Below are positions 23,900 to 31,761 of a stretch of 33,473 bases of DNA, one piece after another. The translations under genes were made by a program, and so were the position numbers. The DNA lies in assembly GCA_964613425.1 (NCBI GenBank), contig CAZTHC010000005.1, positions 1-33,473 of the forward strand. Direction: 5' to 3'. The notes under the pieces are model-generated. The model was not told where the DNA came from, searched no databases, and worked only from the letters and a program-made list of their open reading frames with translations. How positions within the stretch are numbered: the stretch's first letter is position 1; each line of letters starts with the position of its first letter. The DNA comes from CAZTHC01 sp964613425. Its GTDB lineage: Bacteria > Bacillota > Clostridia > TANB77 > CAG-508.

Positions 23900-25857
23900 A
23901 TGAATAAACAAAAAATAAAAACAATGTTTATAATAATGCTAGTACTATGGTGTATAACAACTGTAGTACTAGTTTTGCCGTTTACGGTATCATATATAGA
24001 AGCAAAAGATGATACTGTTGCATTGGATGCTTCAAAATTTGTGGAGCTATTTCAACAAAATATGACAAAACCATTTGATAATATAAGTAAAGCATTTTCA
24101 AAAGATTATATTAATACTTTTGGAGATATAATTTTAGTATATACAGCAGCGTTAGTGGTATTGTCTGTAATAGTTGCATTTAAGGCAAAAGATAAAGGTA
24201 GTTATTATGGAATAGAGCATGGTTCAAGTGATTGGTCTGAAAATGGAGAACAATATAAAGTATTAGACAATAAAAAAGGAATTATATTAGCTGAAAAGAA
24301 TTATTTACCAGTAGATAAAAGAGGAAACACAAATGTACTAGTTGTTGGACGGTTCTGGTTCTCGGAAAATCTGCTTCATATGTTATTCCAAATGCGTGCC
24401 AGTTATTAGGTTCATATGTTTTTACAGACCCTAAAGGTGAATTGTTCGATAAGACTGCAGGTTATTTAAAATCACAAGGATATGAAATAAAAGTTTTAAA
24501 TTTAATACATCCACAAAACAGTGATGGATATAATCCATTAATGCATATTGCAAGTGAAATAGATGTAGATATAATTGCAAATACAATTATAAGAGGACAA
24601 TCTGATGTTACAAATAAATCTGACCCATATTGGGATGATATGGCAGAAATGTTATTGAAATCATTAATATATTATCTATTAGCAACAAGGCCTGAAGAAG
24701 AACAAAACTTAGCAAGTTGCGCGGAATTAGTAAGAGCTGCAAATAAAAGCGGTGGGGGAAACTTACTTACAGAATTAATAAGTGAATTACCATATGACCA
24801 TCCTGCTAGAATGTATTATAAATCTATAGAAATAGCACCAGAGAAAACATATAGCTCAATATTAAGTTCATTGCAATCTAAATTAGGTAAGTTTGATTCA
24901 AAAGAAATTGCGGAATTAACTTCAACAGATACAATAAGCTTTGAAGATATAGGTAGAAAAAAAGTTGCTTTATATGTTATATCATCAGACACACATGCTG
25001 CATACGACTTTTTACTTACAATTTTCTTCTCTCAAATGATACAACAATTATATGACTTTGCAGATGCAAATGGTGGAGCACTAAAAATGCCTACATATTT
25101 CATATTAGATGAGTTTGTAAACATAGGAAGAATACCAGATTTTGATAAAAAAATATCAACAAGTAGAAGTAGAAAAATTTCATTTAGTGTTATATTACAA
25201 AACTTAGACCAACTAGAAGCAGTATATGAAAAGTCTTATGAGACTATAATGGGTAACTGTGATACACATGTATTCTTAGGTAGTAACTCTCAAAAAACAG
25301 TAGAATATTTTTCTAAAACATTAGGAGAAAAAACAATATTTAGAGACAGTGTTTCAAAGAGTAAGGATAAAGATAATAAATATTCAGGAAAGAATTTATC
25401 TGATCAAATAATGGCAAGAGCATTAATGACACCAGACGAATTAAGAAGATTAGATGAGGATATATGTATTATATTTGAAAAAGGAATTAAACCAATTAAA
25501 GCTAATAAATACTATTACTTTAAATATCCAACAGTAAAGATGATAGAGAAATTAAAAGCAGATCATAATGATGTAAAAATAGATAGAGGAGTTTGGAGAA
25601 AATATAATCCATATAATCCATATCAACCAGAAGATGTAGCAGGAGGAAAGAGTACTAAAATAGAATCTTTAGATGATTTATTTGAAGAAATAGAAGATAA
25701 AGAAGAAATAAAAAAAGATGAACCAGCACCAATTCTACCTACTTTCGAGGAGAATACAGATACAGAACAAGAGGAAAATCAAGAAGAGGTATATGATATT
25801 CAAAAAGAATTAGAAGCAAAATTTGACGAGTTGTTTGGGGCATTAGATGAAGAATAA
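23900..25857 (+). CDS. VirD4/TraG-like coupling ATPase (needs two +1 shifts)
   Basis: About 651 residues once both shifts are made. Two N-terminal membrane segments (MFIIMLVLWCITTVVLVLPF and IILVYTAALVVLSVIVAF) are followed by a RecA-type motor. The Walker A loop is broken twice: after N-T-N-V-L-V-V-G come CGG (24350) and, four codons on, CGG (24363). Reading each as C-GGN gives V-V-G-G-S-G-S-G-K-S-A-S-Y-V-I-P-N, the expected TraG loop. Then VFTDPKGELFDKTAGYLKSQ, the Walker B-like YFILDEFVNIGRIPDF near residue 410, and an acidic C-terminal tail. One shift alone gives a stop within about 15 codons, so both are needed. Coupling proteins feed DNA or protein to type IV secretion systems, but no other such gene is in the window. 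AAGGTGG precedes the ATG. Confidence 0.87.
24350..24353 (+). other. Recoding site 6: C-GGT in virD4 Walker A
   Basis: Zero frame GTT GGA CGG; conserved frame GGA (C) GGT TCT GGT, giving G-G-S-G. The only site using GGT rather than GGA. Confidence 0.8.
24363..24366 (+). other. Recoding site 7: C-GGA in virD4 Walker A
   Basis: In the frame set by site 6: GGT TCT CGG; conserved frame TCT (C) GGA AAA TCT, giving S-G-K-S. This glycine precedes the catalytic lysine of the nucleotide-binding loop. Confidence 0.8.
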
Positions 25858-25867
25858 ATAAAATTAA

Positions 25868-25901
25868 AACTGTTAGTAAAATATTTACTAACAGTTTTTT
25901 T
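25868..25901 (+). terminator. Terminator after virD4-like gene
   Basis: 13-bp perfect stem AACTGTTAGTAAA/TTTACTAACAGTT, three-base loop, then TTTTTT. It ends the 23102-25857 operon. Confidence 0.92.
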
Positions 25902-25924
25902 GTAAAAAAATATGTGTTTAATTA

Positions 25925-25965
25925 ATGTCATGTTGAGCGAAACGAAGTGAAGTCGAAACATCTCA
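25925..25965. repeat. Dispersed repeat, TGTCATGTTGAGCG type, copy 2
   Basis: ATGTCATGTTGAGCGAAACG then AAGTGAAGTCGAAACATCTC; nearly the same as 16752-16796. It lies between the operon terminator and yhaO, and the gap holds no gene. Confidence 0.75.
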
Positions 25966-26110
25966 TAGTAAAATATTAACAAAACATACTCCAACCGGTA
26001 CAGGGGAATAATATCGCCAAACAAAATAAATTTGTTATTGTTAATCTTGACTAAGATTTATTTATATGATAAACTATAAAACAAAAGTTCTGTATGAAAG
26101 AAGGAAAATA

Positions 26111-27031
26111 ATGAAATTTGTACATATGGCAGATATGCATTTTGATGCACCATTTACTATAATAAACGAAAAATCTAACTTAGGAATAACACGTAGATTA
26201 GAGCAAAGAGAAGTGTTCAAAAAAGTAATAGATTATATAAAAGAAAATAGTATAGAATATTTATTTATTTCTGGAGACTTATATGAACATGAGTATGTTA
26301 AAGATACAACAATAGAATATATAAATAACTTATTTAAAACCATACCAGATACAAAAGTTTTTATATCACCAGGAAATCATGACCCATTATTAAGAGATTC
26401 AAAATATAATACTTTTAATTGGAACGAGAATGTGTATATTTTTGGCTCAGAAATTAGTTGCATAGAATTTGATGAGGTAGATATTTATGGATATGGTTTT
26501 AACAATTTTTATTGTGAAAATTCAGGAATAGAGAATATTAATATAAAAAATAAAAACAAAATTAATATATTAGTAACACATGCAAGTCTAGATGCAAGTA
26601 AAACAATTAATGAACAATATAATTCAATTGGCAGTAGAAAAATAAAGGAAATAGGATTTAATTATATTGCATTAGGGCATATTCATAAAACAAATTATAA
26701 AGAAGAAGAAACAGTAATATATCCAGGTTCAACAATTTCATTGGGTTTTGATGAGTTAGGAGAACATGGAATTATAGAAGGAGAAATAATAAATAATAAA
26801 TTAAATAAAAAATTTATTAAATTAGATAATAGAATATTTGAAGAAATTAATTTTGATATTTCAAATATTAGTTCAGAAGAAGAGTTAATAGAAAAATTAA
26901 AAGAAATAAAAATAGAAAAAAATAATTTATATAAAATAAAATTAATTGGAAATAGAAATTTTAAAATTGATTTAAATAATATAAAAAAATTAATTTTAAA
27001 TAAAAATATAATAAAAATAAAAAATAATTAA
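26111..27031 (+). CDS. YhaO/SbcD-like metallophosphoesterase, ends at early TAA
   Basis: 306 residues to the first stop. Calcineurin-like nuclease: metal motifs HMADMHFDAP (residues 5-14), ISGDLYEHE near 56, SPGNHDP near 90, VTHASLD near 157 and ALGHIHKTN near 190. I chose ATG 26111 for the AGAAGG site; the ATG at 26066 lacks one. The catalytic domain is complete. The TAA at 27029 is followed in the same frame by 48 more sense codons that look like the normal end of the family. The partner ATPase yhaN follows. YhaO/YhaN resemble SbcD/SbcC and are thought to act on DNA ends. Confidence 0.85.
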   Translation: MKFVHMADMHFDAPFTIINEKSNLGITRRLEQREVFKKVIDYIKENSIEYLFISGDLYEHEYVKDTTIEYINNLFKTIPDTKVFISPGNHDPLLRDSKYNTFNWNENVYIFGSEISCIEFDEVDIYGYGFNNFYCENSGIENINIKNKNKINILVTHASLDASKTINEQYNSIGSRKIKEIGFNYIALGHIHKTNYKEEETVIYPGSTISLGFDELGEHGIIEGEIINNKLNKKFIKLDNRIFEEINFDISNISSEEELIEKLKEIKIEKNNLYKIKLIGNRNFKIDLNNIKKLILNKNIIKIKNN

Positions 27032-27178
27032 AAAATAAATTGTAATTTAGAATTAATTTCTAAAGAAAATAATTTAAAAGGAATATTTGTTAAAAAAATG
27101 CTCGAAAAAATAAAAGAAAATCCAGAAAAAAAAGAAGAGATAGAACAAGCTATTGAAATAGGAATAGACATAATGTGA
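27032..27178 (+). pseudogene. In-frame C-terminal tail of yhaO beyond a TAA
   Basis: Directly in frame after the stop: K-I-N-C-N-L-E-L-I-S-K-E-N-N-L-K-G-I-F-V, then KKMLEKIKENPEKKEEIEQA and an IGIDIM end at TGA 27176. The NLE-(I/L)-KENxLKGxFVKxML pattern is what I expect at the C-terminus of YhaO-type proteins, so this is protein-like, not random. Either a nonsense mutation has removed the last 48 residues, or the stop is read through. There is no start codon with a ribosome site for separate translation. Confidence 0.6.
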
Positions 27179-27330
27179 CAAAAATAACAAGCGAAACAAC
27201 AAATACACAAATACAGAAAACATAAAAACGTTGGGAACAAATCAATTGACACAAATATGGAAAACTGCCAAAAAGATAAACATAACATATTAAAAACACT
27301 ATTATTTTATTAAAACAAGGAGAGATTTTA

Positions 27331-29184
27331 TTGAGAATTAATTATTTAAAAATTAATAATTTTGGAAAAATAAATAATAAAGAAATTAATTTAGATAAAA
27401 AAATAAATTTAATTTATGGAAAAAACGAATCTGGAAAAAGTACTTTATTAAATTTTATTGTAAATATTCTATACGGAATTTCAAAAAATAAAAATGGAAA
27501 AGAAATATCTAATTATGATAAATATTCACCATGGAATTTGGAAGAATTTTCTGGAAAAATAATATATGAATTAGATAATAATAATAAATTTGAAATATTT
27601 AGAGATTTTAATAAAAAAAATCCAAAAATATTTAACGAAAATATGGAGGAAATTTCTAAAGATTTTAATATACATAAAACAAAAGGAAACGAGTTTTTCT
27701 ATGAACAAACTCAAATTGATGAGAATTTGTTTTTAAAGACAGCCGTAGTAGAACAAACTGATACTATGTTAGAAAAAGAGCAAGAAAAAGAGCTAATACA
27801 AAAATTAACTAACCTAGTTTCAACTGGAAGTGATAATTTATCATATAAAAAAATAATAGATAAATTAAATAAAAAAATAGTAGATGAAATTGGGACAGAA
27901 AGAACTATAGAAAAACCTAAAAATAAAATAACAGAAAAAATAAAATTAATTAAAAATAATAAAAATAATTTAATAGAAAATAAAAATAAATTAGAAGAAA
28001 ATAAAAATAATAAAGATAAACTAGAAAAAAATAAAAATAAATTAGAAATAAATATTAATTTATTAAAAGAAATAAAAAATTATTTAGAAAATAAAAAAAT
28101 AGAAGAAGAAAAAATAAAAATCAATAATAATATGTTAGATGAATATATTGACAAAAATGTTGAATTTCAAGAAGGAAATGCTAGTAAAAGAGTTGAAACT
28201 AGCTCAAAGAATGAATATTTAATTGAATTTTTACTAGGGGTTATTGTACTTGCTACAATAGCAATAAATCTTGCTTTTGTGAAGAATGTAGCACTTAAAA
28301 TTTCAATAATTTCATTTGTAACTGTTTTATGTACACAACTGATTGCTATAAAAAAATATAAAAAAAACAAAAATAAATTAATTGAAAATGAAAAAAATAA
28401 TCAAATTATGCAAAAAAATATTACAAATTTAGAAAATAAAATAAAAGAAATAAAAGACAATATGGAAAAAAATGAATTAATAGAAAAAAATAAATTAATT
28501 AATAAATATCAAAAAATAATTAATGAAAAAATAATTAGTGAATTATTTTTAAATGATATTGAAGAAATTAAAAATAAAATAAATAATTTAGATAATGAAA
28601 TAGATGAAATTAAAATAAATATAAATACAAATAATTATGAAGAAAATATTATAAAAAATAATTTAGATGAATTATCTACTTTAGAGGAAGAATTAAATTA
28701 TTTATATGAACAGCAAAAAGATTTAGAAAAATACGAATGGGAAATAAATTTAGCAAAACAAGTTATGCAAGAAGCGTATGACGAGATGAAAAATACTGTT
28801 ACGCCACATTTTACAGAAGAATTGTCAAATACAATAGGAAACATATCTAATGGGAAATATGCTAAAGCAATATTTAATGATGAAGAAGGTCTAATTGTAG
28901 AATTAGCAAATGGTGATTATATAAACTGTAATAAGTTAAGTATAGGAACAATAGACCAAATGTATTTAGCATTAAGGTTATGCTCTTTAAGTGAAATATC
29001 AAAAGAAAATATGCCAATTATATTGGATGAAGCATTTGCATATTATGATGATGAAAGATTAAAAAATATATTAATATTTTTAGAAAATAATTTTGAAAAT
29101 CAAATTATTATACTAACATGTAGTAATAGAGAAAAAGAAATATTAGAAAGAGAAAATATAAAATACAATTATATACAAATATAA
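27331..29184 (+). CDS. YhaN/SbcC-like AAA ATPase with coiled coil and membrane hairpin
   Basis: 617 residues, TTG start with AAGGAGAG upstream. N-terminal Walker A YGKNESGKSTLL near residues 29-40, a long Lys/Asn/Glu coiled coil (about 190-280 and 345-480), and the C-terminal ABC half with signature KLSIGTIDQMYLALR and Walker B MPIILDEAFAYYDD. In the middle of the coiled coil there are two hydrophobic segments (FLLGVIVLATIAINLAFV and ISIISFVTVLCTQLIAI), as expected if the coiled-coil tip is membrane-bound. Works with the YhaO nuclease upstream. Codon use is extremely AT-biased (AAA, AAT, ATA). Confidence 0.88.
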   Translation: MRINYLKINNFGKINNKEINLDKKINLIYGKNESGKSTLLNFIVNILYGISKNKNGKEISNYDKYSPWNLEEFSGKIIYELDNNNKFEIFRDFNKKNPKIFNENMEEISKDFNIHKTKGNEFFYEQTQIDENLFLKTAVVEQTDTMLEKEQEKELIQKLTNLVSTGSDNLSYKKIIDKLNKKIVDEIGTERTIEKPKNKITEKIKLIKNNKNNLIENKNKLEENKNNKDKLEKNKNKLEININLLKEIKNYLENKKIEEEKIKINNNMLDEYIDKNVEFQEGNASKRVETSSKNEYLIEFLLGVIVLATIAINLAFVKNVALKISIISFVTVLCTQLIAIKKYKKNKNKLIENEKNNQIMQKNITNLENKIKEIKDNMEKNELIEKNKLINKYQKIINEKIISELFLNDIEEIKNKINNLDNEIDEIKININTNNYEENIIKNNLDELSTLEEELNYLYEQQKDLEKYEWEINLAKQVMQEAYDEMKNTVTPHFTEELSNTIGNISNGKYAKAIFNDEEGLIVELANGDYINCNKLSIGTIDQMYLALRLCSLSEISKENMPIILDEAFAYYDDERLKNILIFLENNFENQIIILTCSNREKEILERENIKYNYIQI

Positions 29185-29187
29185 ATG

Positions 29188-29216
29188 TTGAAATATATAG
29201 TAAATTAATGTATAAT
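29188..29216 (+). promoter_or_regulatory. Promoter of prfA
   Basis: TTGAAA at 29188, 17-bp spacer, TATAAT at 29211; about 35 bases before the ATG of prfA. Confidence 0.75.
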
Positions 29217-29251
29217 AAGAAAATTAAAAAATAAAGGAGAGCAAATTTAAT

Positions 29252-30313
29252 ATGTTTCAAAAATTAGAAGATGTAGAGAAAAGGTATGAGGAATTAAATT
29301 CAAAAATAAGTGATCCGGAAGTTATTTCACAACAAAACGAATGGAAAAAGCTTATGAAAGAGCATTCAGAAATTACTGATATTGTAGAGAAATACAGAGA
29401 ATATAAAAAAGTAAAACAATCAATTGAAGAAGCAAAAGCAATGTTAGAAGATAAAGAATTAAAAGAATTAGCAGAAATGGAAATATTAGAAGGAAAAGAA
29501 AAGTTGCCTAAAATAGAAGAAGAACTTAAGTTTTTGTTAATTCCAAAAGATCCAGATGATGACAAGAATATTATTTGTGAAATTAGAGCAGGTGCTGGAG
29601 GAGATGAGGCAGCTCTATTTGCAGGAACATTGTTTAGAATGTATTCTATGTATGCAGAAAGAAAACATTGGAAATTAGATGTAGTTAATGAAAACGAAAC
29701 TGGATTAGGCGGATATAAAGAAATTACATTTATGATTACGGGAAAAGGTGCATATAGTAAATTAAAATTTGAAAGTGGAGTTCATAGAGTACAAAGAGTT
29801 CCAGATACAGAATCTAGTGGAAGAATACATACTTCAACTGCTACTGTTGCTGTATTACCAGAAGTTGGAGATGTAGAAATTGAAATAAATCCTTCAGATG
29901 TAAGAATGGAAGTGTTTAGGGCTTCAGGGGCTGGAGGACAACACATTAATAAAACATCTTCAGCCGTAAGACTTATACATGTTCCTACTAACACTGTAGC
30001 AGAGTGCCAAACAGAAAGATCTCAATTACAAAACAGAGAATATGCAATGAAATTGCTTATGTCTAGGTTATATGAAAAAGAGAAACGTGAACAAGATGAA
30101 AAGCTTGCAAGAGAAAGAAAAAGCCAGGTTGGTTCAGGGGATAGAAGTGAAAAAATTAGAACATATAATTATCCTCAAGGAAGAATAACAGACCATAGAA
30201 TAGGGCTTAGCATATACCAAATGGAAGACTTTTTAAATGGAAATCTAGATGAGATGATAGATAGCTTAATAGCTACAGATAGAGCTGAAAGATTAAAAGG
30301 TAGCCAAGAGTAA
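29252..30313 (+). CDS. prfA: Peptide chain release factor 1
   Basis: 353 residues, full length. Ends translation at UAA and UAG. The catalytic GGQ lies in [16 protein letters not shown] near residue 230. The N-terminal helical domain, the [16 protein letters not shown] region and the C-terminal [20 protein letters not shown] are all intact. In contrast to release factor 2, there is no internal frameshift. It has its own promoter and the ZIP transporter gene follows. AGG is read as Arg in frame (VFRASG). Confidence 0.96.
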   Translation: MFQKLEDVEKRYEELNSKISDPEVISQQNEWKKLMKEHSEITDIVEKYREYKKVKQSIEEAKAMLEDKELKELAEMEILEGKEKLPKIEEELKFLLIPKDPDDDKNIICEIRAGAGGDEAALFAGTLFRMYSMYAERKHWKLDVVNENETGLGGYKEITFMITGKGAYSKLKFESGVHRVQRVPDTESSGRIHTSTATVAVLPEVGDVEIEINPSDVRMEVFRASGAGGQHINKTSSAVRLIHVPTNTVAECQTERSQLQNREYAMKLLMSRLYEKEKREQDEKLARERKSQVGSGDRSEKIRTYNYPQGRITDHRIGLSIYQMEDFLNGNLDEMIDSLIATDRAERLKGSQE

Positions 30314-30388
30314 TTGTAAGTTGTAAGTAATAATTTGTTTTTATGGGAAATATATATAGTACTAAAATTATATAAGGAGATATATATT

Positions 30389-31120
30389 TTGGATAGATTA
30401 TTACAAATAACTTTGCTAGGATTGTTTTTTGGAACTTTTGGAACTACTATAGGTGGAATATTAGGAATAAATATTAAAACAAAGTCAAATAAAATTCTAA
30501 GTTTTATATTGGAATTGGCTGCTGGATTAATGATTTCAATTGTTTGTTTCGATTTAATACCAGAGGCTTTGGAAATTTCAAATGTTTTTAATGTTATTGC
30601 CGGAGTTCTTTTAGGCGTAATAGCAATGATTCTATGTGACAATTTAATAAAAACAAAATTTAGTAAAAAAAATACCAGTTCTTTACTGAAAACAGGAATT
30701 ATAGTAGGAATAGGGTTAGCAATTCATAATTTCCCAGAAGGATTAGCAATAGGTTCTGGATTTGAAGCATCAATTAAATTAGGATATTCATTAGCAATAG
30801 CAATAGCCTTACACGATATTCCAGAAGGAATATCAATGGCAGTTCCAATGAAAAATGGTGGAATGAGTAAGAAAAAGGCATTGCTATTAACTTTTCTATC
30901 AGGTATAACAACTGGTTTCGGAGCATTATTTGGTGGAATAATGGGAACAATTTCAGTTCAGTTGATTTCTATGTGTTTAGCATTTTCAGCAGGAGCAATG
31001 CTATATATTGTTTCTGGTGAGTTAATACCAGAGTCAAGAAGAATTTATCAAGGAAGATTTGCATCTTTAGGGAATATATTAGGTTTTATATTAGGAATAC
31101 TATCAATTACAATTAAATAA
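30389..31120 (+). CDS. ZIP family metal transporter
   Basis: About 243 residues from a TTG start at 30389, chosen because AAGGAG lies at the right distance upstream; the ATG at 30335 has no ribosome site and would add a polar leader. Eight hydrophobic segments. The metal-binding pair of helices carries HNFPEGLAIG and HDIPEGISMA, the hallmark His/Pro/Glu motifs. It probably takes up zinc or another divalent metal. Long acidic or His-rich loops are absent. Family clear; metal unknown. Confidence 0.87.
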   Translation: MDRLLQITLLGLFFGTFGTTIGGILGINIKTKSNKILSFILELAAGLMISIVCFDLIPEALEISNVFNVIAGVLLGVIAMILCDNLIKTKFSKKNTSSLLKTGIIVGIGLAIHNFPEGLAIGSGFEASIKLGYSLAIAIALHDIPEGISMAVPMKNGGMSKKKALLLTFLSGITTGFGALFGGIMGTISVQLISMCLAFSAGAMLYIVSGELIPESRRIYQGRFASLGNILGFILGILSITIK

Positions 31121-31190
31121 TTATTGTCTGAAAATGAAAATTATTATAAATAGTTTGCAAGATTTTATATATGAAAAGTTGCAAATTACT

Positions 31191-31218
31191 GTAATGGTCA
31201 GCGTTCTGGACGACCTAC
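31191..31218. repeat. Dispersed repeat, GGTCAGCGTTCTGGACGACC type
   Basis: Diverged copy of the repeat at 15319, preceded by TTGCAAATTACT like the flank of the other copies. Confidence 0.6.
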
Positions 31219-31286
31219 AAATAAAATATAAGTGCCATTAAGCTGAAACACATACAAAAGTAGATAAAAAGAAACGAAGGTGCGCT

Positions 31287-31736
31287 ATGAAGAAAGTAAT
31301 GTTTATATGTACAGGAAATATTTGCAGAAGTGCAATGGCACAAGCTATGCTGGAAAAAAAAGTAAACGATAAGCACAAAAGTATAGTAGTATATTCATGC
31401 GGGATTTTTGCCGAAACAGGTGATTTCCCAACATATAATGCCATAGAAGCAATGGAAGAATACAAAATAGATTTAACAAAACATAAGGCAACAAATATAA
31501 GAGATTCTGAAATAAAAGATATGGATTTAATTTTGTGCGCAACTATGTCACACAAATTAAATGTGCTAAATATGTATCCAGAATTAAAAGAAAAGATTTA
31601 TACAATAAAGGAATATGCAGATTTTCCTGAAAATGATTTAGATATTAAAGACCCATGGGGATATGATATAGAAATATACAGGTTTTGTGCTAGTGAAATA
31701 GATAAATGTTTGGATATTATTATAGAAAAATTATAG
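31287..31736 (+). CDS. Low-molecular-weight protein-tyrosine phosphatase
   Basis: 149 residues. The phosphate loop CTGNICRS (C-x5-R-S) is at residues 8-15 and the general-acid Asp in the late DPWGYDIEIY motif near 125. Cytoplasmic enzyme that removes phosphate from protein tyrosine or arginine (YwlE-type). In YwlE-like arginine phosphatases the third P-loop residue is Thr; here the loop has Ile after Asn, so either specificity remains possible. It starts behind CGAAGG and is followed by pcrA after 25 bases. Confidence 0.85.
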   Translation: MKKVMFICTGNICRSAMAQAMLEKKVNDKHKSIVVYSCGIFAETGDFPTYNAIEAMEEYKIDLTKHKATNIRDSEIKDMDLILCATMSHKLNVLNMYPELKEKIYTIKEYADFPENDLDIKDPWGYDIEIYRFCASEIDKCLDIIIEKL

Positions 31737-31761
31737 TACTTAATAGAAAGAGGAGAAGCAA

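Noticed and set aside
1130..24366. Systematic sequencing or assembly error adding C before GGA
   Set aside because: The same contexts without the C (TCT-GGA, AAT-GGA, GGA-GGT) are common and intact in the window, and six of seven inserted bases are not in a C run. I cannot exclude it fully without reads.
1130..24366. CGG reassigned to another amino acid as a triplet
   Set aside because: A triplet reassignment would keep the frame; here the conserved frame always moves by one base.
974..25857. Six separate pseudogenes by ordinary decay
   Set aside because: All lesions are the same base in the same context, there are no other stops or indels in these genes, and all are repaired by one rule.
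27246..27330. Promoter for yhaN at TTGACA 27246
   Set aside because: No acceptable -10 box is found 16-18 bp downstream; the gene is probably read with yhaO.
12640..30313. AGG as a shifting or unassigned codon, suggested by the CCU tRNA with the enlarged loop
   Set aside because: AGG occurs in frame as arginine with no shift in dnaX, pgcA, prfA, pcrA and the glycosyltransferase tail.
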